DNA of 64,000 bases from VRUE01 sp963748075 (GCA_963748075.1 CAVVHQ010000024.1:1-64000), one strand, 5' to 3'. Shown: positions 44,256 to 53,695, counted from the stretch's first letter. Made by a program: numbers and translations. Notes: generated by a model not told the origin, from the letters alone.

Positions 44256-45333
44256 GCCCTTCCTCCCAGTGTCGGTAGTCCTCGGTGAAGTAATGCAGGC
44301 GGACCTTCTTGTACTCGGTCGAGGAGTAGAGGGTGGCGCGGTCGTCGGCGGCGATCCCGCACTCGGCGGCGATCGAGTCGAGGATCGCATCGCACTCCTC
44401 CTTCGAGCGGCCGTGGGCCATCGTGAAGACGCTGTAGGGCCAGTCCTCGTAGGTGGGACGCTGGTAGCAGTGGGAGATGCCGCGGAAGGAGGCCATCCGC
44501 CGGCCGGTCTCCAGGACCTCCCCCTCGGGCACCTTCCAGACTCCCATCCCGTTGGCCGAGAAGCCGGCGCGCCGGTGGTAGAGGATCGCCGCGACGCGGC
44601 GCAGCAGCTTGCGGTCGACCATGTCGCGCAGGCGCTCGAGCAGCGCCTCGGTCGGGATCCCCAGCTCGCCGGCCGCCTTGTCGTAGGGGCGCTCGACCGC
44701 TGCCATCGGCCCCTGCACGGCGCGGATCGTCGCCACGTCATGCTCATCGTAGGGCTGGCGCTCCAACTCGCGCGGCGGCGCCGCCTCAACCGCGGCGGCA
44801 AGCGCCTCGGTGCCCTTCTCCATCTCCAGGTTCATGTTGATCTTGAACAGGGTCAGGGTGGGAAGCTCGCGCACCGACTCGGCGCCGGTCTCCTCGCTCA
44901 GCGCCGCCAGCGTCCCCTCCATCCCCAGCTCGGAGTCGGGCGGCACGGCGATCGTGAACCAGAGGTTGAAGTCGTGGGTGCGCAGGTAGTTGTGCGAGAC
45001 GCCGGGGTGGGCGTTTACCGCCGCCGCGGCGCGCTGCGGGTGGTCGGGGTCGACCTTGGCGGCGACCAGCATCGACTCGTAGCCGAGCGCCCGGGTGTCG
45101 AAGATCGGGGTGATCTCGCGGATGATCCGCTCGTCGAGCAGCCGCTGCGTGCGGCCGAGAGCGTCGTCCAGCTCCAGCTCGGCCTCGGCGGCGAGCGCCG
45201 CGAACGGCTCGGGGTCGAGCGGGAAGCTCGACTGCAGGAGGTTCATCAGCCGCTTGTCGGCCTCGTCCAGCGGGATCGCCGCCCCGTCCTTGCGGGTGCG
45301 CGCCTTCGACTGCGGCGCTTTCACCGAAGCCAT
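44248..45333 (-). CDS. Fused AsnC-type siroheme decarboxylase-like protein
   Basis: 361 residues made of two related halves, each with an AsnC-type winged helix followed by an αβ domain. First half: DEADKRLMNLLQSSFPLDPEPF, IIREITPIFDTRALGYESMLVAAKV, HNYLRTHDFNLWFTI. Second half: AAGELGIPTEALLERLRDMVDRKLLRRVAAILYHRRAGF, ISHCYQRPTYEDWPYSVFTM. Separate AhbA and AhbB subunits decarboxylate siroheme in alternative heme synthesis; here both look fused. Neighbours hemB and hemL support a tetrapyrrole role. The alternative name, AsnC-family regulator, is less likely. Confidence 0.8.
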   Translation of the reverse strand: MASVKAPQSKARTRKDGAAIPLDEADKRLMNLLQSSFPLDPEPFAALAAEAELELDDALGRTQRLLDERIIREITPIFDTRALGYESMLVAAKVDPDHPQRAAAAVNAHPGVSHNYLRTHDFNLWFTIAVPPDSELGMEGTLAALSEETGAESVRELPTLTLFKINMNLEMEKGTEALAAAVEAAPPRELERQPYDEHDVATIRAVQGPMAAVERPYDKAAGELGIPTEALLERLRDMVDRKLLRRVAAILYHRRAGFSANGMGVWKVPEGEVLETGRRMASFRGISHCYQRPTYEDWPYSVFTMAHGRSKEECDAILDSIAAECGIAADDRATLYSSTEYKKVRLHYFTEDYRHWEEGHS

Positions 45334-46292
45334 GCGGCGGCCTCCTTCGCGTAGTAGGTGACGATCGCGTCGGCGCCGGCCCGGCGGATCGCGGTCAGCG
45401 TCTCCAGCACCGCGGCCCGCTCGTCGATCCAGCCGTTGGCGGCGGCCGCCTTCAGCATCGAGTACTCGCCCGAGACGTGGTAGGCGGCGAGCGGCGCCCC
45501 GGTCTCCTGCTTGACGCGGCGAACGACGTCCAGGTAGGGGAGCGCCGGCTTGACCATCAGCATGTCGGCCCCCTCCTCGAGGTCGAGCTGCGCCTCGCGC
45601 ACGGCCTCGGCGGCATTGGCCGGGTCGAGCTGGTAGCCGCGCCGGTCGCCGAACGCGGGGGTCGACTCGGCGGCGTCGCGGAAGGGGCCGTAGAAGGCCG
45701 AGGCGTACTTGGCGCTGTAGGCGACGATCGGCACACCGGCATGGCCCTCCTCGTCGAGCTGGTGGCGGATCGTGCCGACTCGGCCATCCATCATGTCGCT
45801 CGGCGCCACCGCGTCGGCGCCGGCCTCGGCGTGGGAGATCGCCGTTTTCGCCAGCAGCTCGACCGTCAGGTCGTTGTCCACCTCGCCGTCGCGGACGAAG
45901 CCGCAGTGGCCATGCGAGGTGTACTCGCAGAGGCAGACATCGGTGATCACCGTGAGGTCGGGGTGGGCCTCCTTCAACGCTCGGACCGCCATCTGCACGA
46001 CTCCCTCGTCGTCGTAGGCGCCCGAGCCGGACTCGTCCTTGCTGGCGGGGATGCCGAAGAGGAGGATCGCGCCGATCCCCGCCGTGCCGATCTCGGTCGC
46101 CTCGGCGACCAGCTCGGAGATCGAGAAGCGCTCGACTTCGGGCATCGAGGGGACCTCCTCGCGAACGCTCTCGCCGGCGACCACGAAGGCCGGCTGGATC
46201 AGGTGCGAGACGGAGAGGTCGGTCTCGCGGACCAGGCCGCGCAGGGCCTCGGTGCGGCGCAGGCGTCGCAGGCGGGTGCTCGGGAAGGGCAT
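45321..46292 (-). CDS. hemB: Delta-aminolevulinic acid dehydratase (porphobilinogen synthase)
   Basis: 323 residues from ATG 46292 (MPFPSTRLRRLRRTEALRGLV). Zinc-type metal site cysteines occur in DVCLCEYTSHGHCG. The two active-site lysines are in SAKYASAFYGPFRDA and MVKPALPYLD. The enzyme joins two 5-aminolevulinates into porphobilinogen. It is the first gene of the heme operon; its end overlaps the start of the next gene by 13 bases. A divergent region separates it from an ABC transporter. Confidence 0.96.
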   Translation of the reverse strand: MPFPSTRLRRLRRTEALRGLVRETDLSVSHLIQPAFVVAGESVREEVPSMPEVERFSISELVAEATEIGTAGIGAILLFGIPASKDESGSGAYDDEGVVQMAVRALKEAHPDLTVITDVCLCEYTSHGHCGFVRDGEVDNDLTVELLAKTAISHAEAGADAVAPSDMMDGRVGTIRHQLDEEGHAGVPIVAYSAKYASAFYGPFRDAAESTPAFGDRRGYQLDPANAAEAVREAQLDLEEGADMLMVKPALPYLDVVRRVKQETGAPLAAYHVSGEYSMLKAAAANGWIDERAAVLETLTAIRRAGADAIVTYYAKEAAAWLR

Positions 46293-46513
46293 CGAGGCGA
46301 TTCTAGGGGAGGGATGGGGGCACCCTCGCCCGGACAACCGCCGATCTGATCAGAGCGGGTGAGGAGGGATTTCCTCTCGAGCCGCCGATGGCTTACCGCT
46401 CGGGGTATCCGCCCGTTCGAGGGTGTCCCCGCCCCTCCGCACTCAAGCGCCAGCTTGTCCGCTCAAGCGACAGCCAACACTCGCTGCTCGGTCGGTCAGT
46501 AGCGTTCGCGCGC

Positions 46514-47242
46514 ATGGCGGGAGCTGCTACGGCCGCGCTTGAGGCTCAAGGGCTTGTGAAGCGCTATGGGGCGCGCGAGGCGCTGCGGGGAGTCGATCTG
46601 GCCGTTCGGTCGGGGGAGCTGATGGCTGTGATCGGGCCGAACGGGGCGGGGAAGACGACGCTGCTCTCGATCCTGGCGGGGATCGTGAAGCCGGACGAGG
46701 GGGAGGTGCGGTCGCCGAACGGCGAGGTCGGGTGGGTGCCGCAGCAGGCGGCGCTCTACCGGCGGCTGACCGTGGAGGAGAACCTGCTGCTGTTCGCGCG
46801 GCTGGAGCGGCACGGGGACCCGCGGGAATCGGTCGAGGAGATGCTCGAGCTGACCGACCTGGGAGAGCGGCGCCGCGAGGTCGTCGCCCGCCTCTCGGGG
46901 GGGAACCAGCAGCGGATCAACATCGCGATCGGGCTGCTGGCCCAGCCGGCGGCGCTGCTGCTCGACGAGCCGAGCGTCGGGCTCGACCCGCGCCAGCGGG
47001 CGCGGCTGTGGAGCTTCGTCTCGGCCCTGGCGGAGCGCGGCACCACGGTGATCTTCTCGACCCACGACATCCAGGAGGCGGAGCGCTACGGGCAGCGGTT
47101 GCTGGTGCTCGCCGACGGCGAGGGGCTCTTCGACGGGACGCCCGGGCAGCTGCGCGAGGCGGTGCGGGCCGAGGCGCCCGCGGCCGCCGGCAGCGACTTC
47201 GAGACTGCCTTCGTCGCCTTCCTCCACCACCGCGGTCACTGA
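46514..47242 (+). CDS. ABC transporter ATP-binding protein
   Basis: 242 residues. Walker A GPNGAGKTT at 41-49, Q-loop region WVPQQAALYRRLTVEENL, signature LSGGNQQRINIA, Walker B LLLDEPSVGLDP and switch His in STHDIQEAE. The start is ATG 46514, at the beginning of the family alignment. It forms an exporter with the permease two bases downstream. The substrate is unknown; ABC-2 exporters of this build often move lipids, polysaccharide or drugs. Confidence 0.95.
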   Translation: MAGAATAALEAQGLVKRYGAREALRGVDLAVRSGELMAVIGPNGAGKTTLLSILAGIVKPDEGEVRSPNGEVGWVPQQAALYRRLTVEENLLLFARLERHGDPRESVEEMLELTDLGERRREVVARLSGGNQQRINIAIGLLAQPAALLLDEPSVGLDPRQRARLWSFVSALAERGTTVIFSTHDIQEAERYGQRLLVLADGEGLFDGTPGQLREAVRAEAPAAAGSDFETAFVAFLHHRGH

Positions 47243-47244
47243 GC

Positions 47245-48594
47245 ATGCGCTGGCTGCTGCTCAAGGACCTGCAGATCCTCCGCCGCTCCCCCCTGCAGGC
47301 GGTGCTGCTGGTCGCCTACCCGGTGCTGATCGCCCTGCTGGTCGGCTTCGCGATCTCGCGCGGGCCCGGCGAGCCGAAGGTCGCCTACCTCAACGAAATC
47401 CCAGCCGGCGCACGCGTCGCCGCGGCTGGATCGAGGCTGCAGCAGGTGGGAATCGACCGGCGGATCTGCGGCCGCATCGACTGCGTCCGGGTCGGCAGCC
47501 GCAGGGCCGCGGAAGACAAGGTCCGCTCCGGCGAGGTGCTCGCCGCGCTGATCCTGCCCGCTGACCTGGTCGACCGGCTCAACTCGCTCTCGACCCTCAA
47601 CCCGGAAACGCCGCAAGTCGAGGTGATCGTCAACGAGGAGGACCCGCTGAAGGCGCAGGTGGTCGACGACCGGATCGAATCGCTGCTCGGCCAGGCCAAC
47701 CTGTTGATCGCCAAGCAAATCGCGGCCGAAGGCGGCCGTTACCTCGACCTGGTCGTCAACGGGGGCAACTTCGACGTGCTCGGGACCCCGGTCGAGATCC
47801 TCGGCCTGCGGAGCGCGGCGAAGATCCTCCGGACGCTGCGGACGGCGGTGCCGCCGCCCCGGCGCCCGGCCCTCGACCGGGTGATCCGCTTCGCCACGCT
47901 GGCCCGCGACAACCTCGACGTCGCATCACCGCTGATCGACCGGCTCACCCAGCCGATCGTCGTCGACAAGCAGGCGGTCAGCGCCCCGACGCCGCCGCTC
48001 GAAGTCTTCGCGATCGCCGTCGCCGCGACCTTGACGCTGACCTTCGTCACCTTGCTGCTGGTCGCCGGCTCGCTCGCCTTGGAGCGCGAGGAGAACACCT
48101 TTCCCCGGCTCACCCGCGGGCTCGTCTCGCGCTCGGCGCTGCTCGGTGAGAAGGTCGGGTTGGGGATCGCGGTCGGGCTGGCGGTGACGCTGCTGATGCT
48201 GGCCGGGGTGCAGATCTTCGTCTCACTCGACTGGCGGCGCTTCGGCCTCTGGCTGGCGGCGATCCTCGCCGGCGGAGCGGGGCTGGCGGCCGCAGGGGCG
48301 GCGCTGGGCGCGGCGGCGCGCGACGTGCGCGCGGTCTCGCTTCTCGCCTTCATGGTCTCGCTGCCGATCGCCCTGCTCTCCCTCGTACCCTCCGGCGCGG
48401 TCGGCTCGACTGTCTACGACGGCATCCGCGTCCTCACCGCCCTCTTCCCGTTCAAGCCGGCGCTGCAGGCGATCACCGCGGCGCTCGACTCGAACGGCCC
48501 GAGCATCGGCGGCCCGCTGCTCCACCTGGCGATCCTGATCGTCGCCTACGGGCTGCTCGCCCGCTTCGCTCTGCGTCGCTTCGCCAGCGTCTAG
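47245..48594 (+). CDS. ABC-2 type transporter permease
   Basis: 449 residues. One N-terminal membrane helix (about 16-34) is followed by a large extracytoplasmic region of about 220 residues. Five further helices lie in the C-terminal part, including VAATLTLTFVTLLLVAGSLALEREENTFPRL, the hallmark of the ABC-2/CcmB-like fold. It is the membrane partner of the ATPase upstream (ATG two bases after its stop). Its end overlaps the convergent small gene by four bases. Confidence 0.92.
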   Translation: MRWLLLKDLQILRRSPLQAVLLVAYPVLIALLVGFAISRGPGEPKVAYLNEIPAGARVAAAGSRLQQVGIDRRICGRIDCVRVGSRRAAEDKVRSGEVLAALILPADLVDRLNSLSTLNPETPQVEVIVNEEDPLKAQVVDDRIESLLGQANLLIAKQIAAEGGRYLDLVVNGGNFDVLGTPVEILGLRSAAKILRTLRTAVPPPRRPALDRVIRFATLARDNLDVASPLIDRLTQPIVVDKQAVSAPTPPLEVFAIAVAATLTLTFVTLLLVAGSLALEREENTFPRLTRGLVSRSALLGEKVGLGIAVGLAVTLLMLAGVQIFVSLDWRRFGLWLAAILAGGAGLAAAGAALGAAARDVRAVSLLAFMVSLPIALLSLVPSGAVGSTVYDGIRVLTALFPFKPALQAITAALDSNGPSIGGPLLHLAILIVAYGLLARFALRRFASV

Positions 48595-48803
48595 GCGAAA
48601 TCGCGCAGCGAGACGGCGCCGGCGGCGCACTCGGCGACGAATGTTTCGAAGTCGCGGTCGGGACGCAGCGCGGTCCGCTGCGCCAGGTCGACCTCGACCT
48701 CGTCGAGGGCAACCGACCGCTCGCCGACCTGGACGAAGGAGCGCTTGGGGATCGCGTAAGGGTAATCCAGCGCGCGCCGCACGACCTCGCTCCGCTCATC
48801 CAT
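48591..48803 (-). CDS. Small hypothetical protein
   Basis: 70 residues from ATG 48803: MDERSEVVRRALDYPYAIP and SFVQVGERSVALDEVEVDL, acidic C-terminus. The YPYAIPKRSFVQVGER segment resembles the N-terminus of some larger actinobacterial proteins, so this could be a shortened derivative. It faces the ymdB-type gene divergently with a 36-bp gap. Function unknown. Confidence 0.6.
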   Translation of the reverse strand: MDERSEVVRRALDYPYAIPKRSFVQVGERSVALDEVEVDLAQRTALRPDRDFETFVAECAAGAVSLRDFA

Positions 48804-48842
48804 GCGATCTCCCGTCAGTATCGCGGATAGGGTCCCGTCTTG

Positions 48843-49622
48843 ATGAAGGTTCTGTTCATCGGAGACGTGGTGGGTGGGCCGGGGCGCCGCGGGCTGAAGG
48901 CCGCGATGCCGGAGTTGCGCGAGCGGCACGTCCCCGACCTGACAATCGTCAACGGCGAGAACTCGGCGGGCGGGATCGGGATCACCGAGAAGACGGCGAA
49001 GGCGCTGTTCGACGCCGGGGTCGACGTGATCACCACCGGCAACCACGTCTACCGCCACCGCGAGGCGTACGACTTCCTCGACCGCGACGAGCGGGTGGTG
49101 CGCCCGGCCAACTATCCGCATGCCAACCCAGGCCGCGGCCACCTGGTTGTCGAGGCGGGCGGGATGCGGGTCGGGGTCGTCAACCTCAGCGGCGCTGTCG
49201 GGCTGAACGTGGCCCGCTCGCCCTTTCACGAGGTCGACAGCATCCTCGAGCGGATCGAGGCGGACTGCGTCGTCGTCGACTTCCACGCCGAGGTGACCAG
49301 TGAGAAGGTGGCGATGGGCTGGCACCTCGACGGCCGCGTCGCCGCCGTCTTCGGCACCCATACCCACGTCCCGACCGCCGACGCCCGCGTCCTACCGCAC
49401 GGGACCGCCTACATCTCCGACGTCGGCATGACCGGCTCGCGGACCAGCGTGCTCGGGGTCAAGCCGGAGCAGGTGCTGGAGGCGATGATCACCCAGATGC
49501 CGGTCAAGTTCGAGACGGCGGCGGAGGACGTGTGGGTCATGGGAGCCGCCGTCGAGGTCAACGACAGGGGCTTGGCCGACTCGATCGAGCAGGTGATGGT
49601 GCCTGCTCCTGCCGAACCATAG
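48843..49622 (+). CDS. ymdB: YmdB-type metallophosphoesterase (TIGR00282)
   Basis: 259 residues (ATG 48843; a TTG one codon earlier is also possible). Metal-binding motifs are FIGDVVGGPGRRGL, VNGENSAGG, TGNHVY, VDFHAE and FGTHTHVPTAD. Family members hydrolyse 2',3'-cyclic nucleotides or related phosphodiesters and affect RNA processing and signalling. Full length with all motifs intact. A terminator-like hairpin follows 100 bp later. Confidence 0.94.
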   Translation: MKVLFIGDVVGGPGRRGLKAAMPELRERHVPDLTIVNGENSAGGIGITEKTAKALFDAGVDVITTGNHVYRHREAYDFLDRDERVVRPANYPHANPGRGHLVVEAGGMRVGVVNLSGAVGLNVARSPFHEVDSILERIEADCVVVDFHAEVTSEKVAMGWHLDGRVAAVFGTHTHVPTADARVLPHGTAYISDVGMTGSRTSVLGVKPEQVLEAMITQMPVKFETAAEDVWVMGAAVEVNDRGLADSIEQVMVPAPAEP

Positions 49623-49725
49623 TCCGGTAAGTGATGATACGCACATGGTTTCTGTCCGGTTGCGCTGCTACCGTGGCTTGTGAAGACCGACCCACCCAAC
49701 ATGGTGGACCACCGGCCTTCCCTCA

Positions 49726-49752
49726 CCGCCGGCCACTGGCCGGCGGTTTCTT
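49726..49752 (+). terminator. Rho-independent terminator
   Basis: CCGCCGGCC and GGCCGGCGG form a 9-bp stem with loop ACT, followed by TTTCTT, 100 bp after the ymdB stop. The hairpin ends at the stop codon of the convergent DUF3800 gene. Confidence 0.8.
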
Positions 49753-50522
49753 CACGGCCCCGGAACGATTCCGGCTGGCCCACCCCGATAAAGCGACCGA
49801 ACCGCCCGGAAGCGCGCAGAGCCCAACTCATCCCACATAGTTTGGGGAACTATTTGGACGGGTCGGGCCGGTGGGGCGTAGAGTCGCCGGAATGCTGCAT
49901 ACGCGTCAAGATCGGCAAGCTGCAAAAAGTATGACTGTTGTGAGGATCGTGGAACTGGATCGTCAATCAGCCGAGTGAACGGGCGCTTTAGCAGTCCGGT
50001 CCCAAACGCGCTGCCGGCGGTACCCGCACGTCTTGCCTTTCGCGCTCGCTTGCGGACGGTGACCTCGTCACCCTCATCGTGAATAAGCATTATCTCAGCC
50101 TTCGGATTGGACTTCGTAGCTCGACGCTCAAGGCGCTGAAGCAGATACTCCCACGCGATATCGGAAACGGCACGCGCACCTTCGAACTTCTTTGTCGCCT
50201 TGCCCTTATCGATTACCACCGCGAACACGTCAAGTCCAAGCTTTGGCTGAAGGCGCAGAAATGACCGGTAGAGCGCGAACCGTGCCCTCTCACTGAGCGG
50301 CTTCTCACGAAGAGGACCGCCGTTGCGAAGCAGGTAGTTCGCCTTTATCTCTGCCCTTACCGGAATTCCGAATCTGTCTCGGACCCAGCGCCTGTAGGCG
50401 ATTAGTTGATCGAAAGTAGAAGTCCACACCGAGGCGTCGATCATCACGCAGCCGAGTGAATAGCTGTATGAACCCTTTCCTAGGCCATCGTCCCCTGACT
50501 CATCGACGTATGCGAGCAGCAT
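49752..50522 (-). CDS. DUF3800 family protein
   Basis: 256 residues. YVDESGDDG near the N-terminus, FAVVIDKG, IMLIHDEGDEVTV and LQLADLDAYAAFRR are the conserved acidic motifs of DUF3800, which has an RNase H-like appearance and is often found in mobile or defence DNA. Base composition is clearly lower in GC than the neighbours, so recent acquisition is likely. Its start overlaps the end of the glycosyltransferase gene by 23 bases. Function not established. Confidence 0.85.
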   Translation of the reverse strand: MLLAYVDESGDDGLGKGSYSYSLGCVMIDASVWTSTFDQLIAYRRWVRDRFGIPVRAEIKANYLLRNGGPLREKPLSERARFALYRSFLRLQPKLGLDVFAVVIDKGKATKKFEGARAVSDIAWEYLLQRLERRATKSNPKAEIMLIHDEGDEVTVRKRARKARRAGTAGSAFGTGLLKRPFTRLIDDPVPRSSQQSYFLQLADLDAYAAFRRLYAPPARPVQIVPQTMWDELGSARFRAVRSLYRGGPAGIVPGP

Positions 50523-52125
50523 GTCTTACATCATACTTGGGATCTGTGCGAACCGTTCGGTCGAAACCTACCAGCGAAATACCGATCAGTAGTGCCGGAT
50601 AGAACCAGACGATGTAGAGATAGAACCAGTGCTGGGCCGTTAGCTGGACCGCGATCAACAGAGCTGCCGATAGAGCGACCACCTGGACGAGGGACTTCCG
50701 TTTGGGCCAGACGGCAAGCGCGACCGCAAGCAGCCCGGTGACGACGAGGATCGCTATGCGCAGCGGCTCCAGGCTCGGCACCTGCCCCCAGATGCTGAAC
50801 GGAGAGTCGCGGCCCGACTGGTAGGCGACGGTGCGGTCCCAGAAGGTGTGGAGGCCCGGGTCGATCGCCGGCCAGAGCATCAGCAGGACGATGATAATCC
50901 CGAATGCGAGGACGAACCTTCCGACCGCGGGTCCTGTCGTCAGGGAAACCCCCCTCCGTGACACCACCCGCGGTCGATACGTCGCCAGCATCGGTACCAG
51001 AACCACCGGCGCGAACTTGGTGAGCGTCGCCAGGGCTGCGAAGACGCCCCGCAAGACCGGGCGGGTGAGAGCCAGCAGGGTGGCTACGAGGAGCATCGCC
51101 ACCAGCGTGTCGTTGGAGTTGGACTCGAGGGCGTAGGCGGTGTAGGGGTAGGCGGCCCAGCCGAAGGCGAGGGTTGCGGCGAGCTTGCGGCCCTCCGGTC
51201 CCGGTCGGATGCGGAGGCCGAGCCAGATCAGCAGGGCGAAGGTCGCCAGGTCGAAGACGACCGCCGCGGCGTGGGCGGCCGGGAGGTCGTCCCAGCTTCC
51301 CGACCAGGGCCAGATCGCCTCGAAGGGAACGTAGGCGAGGTAGCTGACCGGGCCGTAGGTGTCGCCCTGCGAGACGTCCTCGGGGAAGTTGCCGTAGAGC
51401 GGCTCGCCGTGGGCGATTCGGTCGGCACCGACCACGTCTGCGTAGCCGACGTCGATCACGCCGGAGTCGGCGACGTCGAGGCCGGTCCGGAAGCCGACCA
51501 GGAAAAGGGCGGCGACCAGCAGCCAGGCGGCCGGCCAGACGGGCCGGATCCCCTCCCCCCTCCCCCGCAAGCCGATCCACAGCGCCCTGGCCAGCAGGTA
51601 GAGCAGGACCGGGTACTGCAAGGGAACCGAGACGCCGATCTCCGCCCGGTTGAAGAACCAGTTGGAGACGCCGAACCCGAGCAGGACCAGCAGGTCGAGG
51701 CTGGCGACGCGCAACGGCCGGCGCCAGTCGATCAACCCGAGCAGGAACAGCGCGCAGAGCGGCAGGAAGACGTAGGGCGCGTTCAGCTTGTGCCCGAACG
51801 CCCCCGAGTACCCCCGTGCCATCTTCCACGCCACCTGGTAGCCGGTCCACGACTCGGTCACTCGGCCCGAATCCGGGTCGACCAGGACCAGCGCAACCTC
51901 CCTGTCCCCGGCGAAGTAGGCCACCTCCCAGTGGCCTTCGACCATGCTCGCGCTGTGGGTGAGCCCGCCGTTCTCCCGCCGCTCGTCGACCACCTTCGCG
52001 TCGCGGTTGGCGATCCTGGTCGCCTGCTGCGCGTTCACGCCGGCCGACGCGGGGGGTGGGCTCAGCAACGGGAGGGCAAGAACGATGAGGGAGATGAGCA
52101 GCCGGAGCAACCCCCGCCTCCTCAC
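50500..52125 (-). CDS. Membrane glycosyltransferase-like protein (GT87/DUF2029 type)
   Basis: 541 residues from GTG 52125, which overlaps the upstream stop (GTGA). A signal-like helix is followed by a PepSY-like segment (about 30-100, NAQQATRIANRDAKVVDE, DPDSGRVTESWTGYQ) and then about ten membrane helices. YGPVSYLAYVPFEAIW and ESNSNDTLVAMLLV are typical of polyprenyl-phosphate-sugar-dependent GT-C transferases. The acceptor is unknown. The last residues (VRTDPKYDVRHAARIRR) lie over the DUF3800 start and may be a replaced C-terminus. Confidence 0.82.
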   Translation of the reverse strand: MRRRGLLRLLISLIVLALPLLSPPPASAGVNAQQATRIANRDAKVVDERRENGGLTHSASMVEGHWEVAYFAGDREVALVLVDPDSGRVTESWTGYQVAWKMARGYSGAFGHKLNAPYVFLPLCALFLLGLIDWRRPLRVASLDLLVLLGFGVSNWFFNRAEIGVSVPLQYPVLLYLLARALWIGLRGRGEGIRPVWPAAWLLVAALFLVGFRTGLDVADSGVIDVGYADVVGADRIAHGEPLYGNFPEDVSQGDTYGPVSYLAYVPFEAIWPWSGSWDDLPAAHAAAVVFDLATFALLIWLGLRIRPGPEGRKLAATLAFGWAAYPYTAYALESNSNDTLVAMLLVATLLALTRPVLRGVFAALATLTKFAPVVLVPMLATYRPRVVSRRGVSLTTGPAVGRFVLAFGIIIVLLMLWPAIDPGLHTFWDRTVAYQSGRDSPFSIWGQVPSLEPLRIAILVVTGLLAVALAVWPKRKSLVQVVALSAALLIAVQLTAQHWFYLYIVWFYPALLIGISLVGFDRTVRTDPKYDVRHAARIRR

Positions 52126-53642
52126 GCAACCCCGAAGTGCTCGAGCACCACCGGCGCCACGTCGCGCAGCGCCCATTGCGCGTGCTCGCTCCGATCATCG
52201 GGTCCGCAGCCGACGAAGAGCAGCGGGCCGAGCGAGTCGCCGCGGTGCAGGGCGCCGTGGCTGCCGCCGCCGGCGTGGCTGACGCCACCCCAGTCGACCG
52301 CCTCGTAGCCCGGCGTCAGGGAGACGATGAAATCCCCGGCGTTGGGTGCGCTCAGCGCCGCGTGGACCCGGGCGAGCGGGTCGGGGTACTCGTCGCTGAC
52401 CAGGCGGCCGTCCTCGACTGCGGCCTGCAGCGCCTCGAGGTCGCCGTCGAGGTCCCAGCCGCGGCCGCGCAGGTCGGCGACTTCGCGACCGGGGGCGAAG
52501 CGCAGCCGCCGCCCTCGCCGCTGGACCACGGCGGTCGCCTCCCCGCCCGGTGGCGCGCCGGTGGCGCCGCGGACCAGGGGCTCGCGGTCGCGGTCCTCGA
52601 GCCAGCACACCAGATCGATCCCTTCCGTCTCGGCCAGCCGCTGCCCGACCTCGCCGGCCTGGGCCCGCTCACCCTCCCCGGGCAGCAGGTAGACGTGGGC
52701 GGCGCGGCCCGTCGGGCTGACCGCCAGCTGCGCCCGCTCGGGACGGTCCTCGGAGGGCTCCAGCACCTCCCAGTCACGGGCCAGCAGCTCGGCCAGCGGC
52801 AGGCCGCGGCTGACCGGCGTCTGGGCGTGATCGGCGAGCAGGATCAGCGCGTGATCCTCGAGGAACTCCTCAAGCCCGCCGCTCACCTCGACCAGCGTCG
52901 CGAAGTGGTGGTCGACCCTGGCGATCGACTCGACGCTGGCCCCAGGGCCGTAGCGGTGCGAGAAGTTGTCGTTGTCGGGGAGCGAGAAGACGAGGAAGTC
53001 GTAGCCGTCGGCGCGCTCCAGCTCCGCCGCGCAGCAGGCCGAGTAGCCGTCGCGGTTGCCGGGAATCGAGGTCGACTTGCAGGGCACCTCGCGGCTCGCG
53101 TAGAGGTCGCCGTAGAACAGCTCGGCCGGCCCCCAGGTGTGGTGGCGGAACTTCAGCCGGGTCGTCTCGACGGCGCGCCTCAGCAGGCCCTCGAGCGAGA
53201 CCTGATGTCGATGACGGCCGCGGTAGATCAGGAACGGCGTGCTGGCGGTCCGCACCCCGGCGTCGTCGAGCCGCTCGAACAGCGTCTCGACCTCGGGGCT
53301 GAGGTGGGCCAGGTTCATGTTGTAGACGAGGTCGTAGAGGGCCCGGAAGACGCCGACCGTGCGGGTCGCGTCGAGCGAGGAGCCGTACTCGACGTAGCGT
53401 TGCTCCAACCGGTGGTACCAGTTCATGCCGCTGATCCAGTGGCGGTCGGCAGCGACGCCGGTGACCATCTCGGCGCAGGCGACGGGCGTCACCGAGGGGA
53501 AGCTGGAGACGCAGTCCGGGACGAGCAGGCCGCGCTCCAGCAGCGCCCCCAAGGTCGGAGCCCGCCCCTGCTCGACGGCGCGTTCGAGCATGTCGGTGCG
53601 CAGCGAGTCGACGTAGGTGAGGACCAGCTTCTTAGAACCCAT
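52122..53642 (-). CDS. Alkaline phosphatase-superfamily phosphodiesterase
   Basis: 506 residues from ATG 53642. It is similar to type I phosphodiesterases/nucleotide pyrophosphatases: metal-site motifs VDSLRTDML, the nucleophile region SSFPSVTPVACAEMVTG, GMNWYH, LPDNDNFSHRYG, LLADHAQTPV and SHAGGGSHGALH. No signal peptide is seen, so it may act in the cytoplasm on a nucleotide or lipid-linked diphosphate. It is coupled to the glycosyltransferase gene, which suggests a shared glycan or lipid-carrier pathway. Confidence 0.87.
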   Translation of the reverse strand: MGSKKLVLTYVDSLRTDMLERAVEQGRAPTLGALLERGLLVPDCVSSFPSVTPVACAEMVTGVAADRHWISGMNWYHRLEQRYVEYGSSLDATRTVGVFRALYDLVYNMNLAHLSPEVETLFERLDDAGVRTASTPFLIYRGRHRHQVSLEGLLRRAVETTRLKFRHHTWGPAELFYGDLYASREVPCKSTSIPGNRDGYSACCAAELERADGYDFLVFSLPDNDNFSHRYGPGASVESIARVDHHFATLVEVSGGLEEFLEDHALILLADHAQTPVSRGLPLAELLARDWEVLEPSEDRPERAQLAVSPTGRAAHVYLLPGEGERAQAGEVGQRLAETEGIDLVCWLEDRDREPLVRGATGAPPGGEATAVVQRRGRRLRFAPGREVADLRGRGWDLDGDLEALQAAVEDGRLVSDEYPDPLARVHAALSAPNAGDFIVSLTPGYEAVDWGGVSHAGGGSHGALHRGDSLGPLLFVGCGPDDRSEHAQWALRDVAPVVLEHFGVA

Positions 53643-53695
53643 CTCGGCGCCTGCCTTCGCGGGCATCGGCCCGAATGATGAAGCCCGCGCCGCTG

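Noticed and set aside
46293..46513. Short direct repeats (CTCAAGCG) between hemB and the ABC gene as an operator
   Set aside because: Only two imperfect copies, with no symmetry to support a binding site.
48804..49367. Upstream extension of the 70-residue minus-strand protein at 48591
   Set aside because: It is antisense to the well-supported YmdB gene; ATG 48803 is the natural start.
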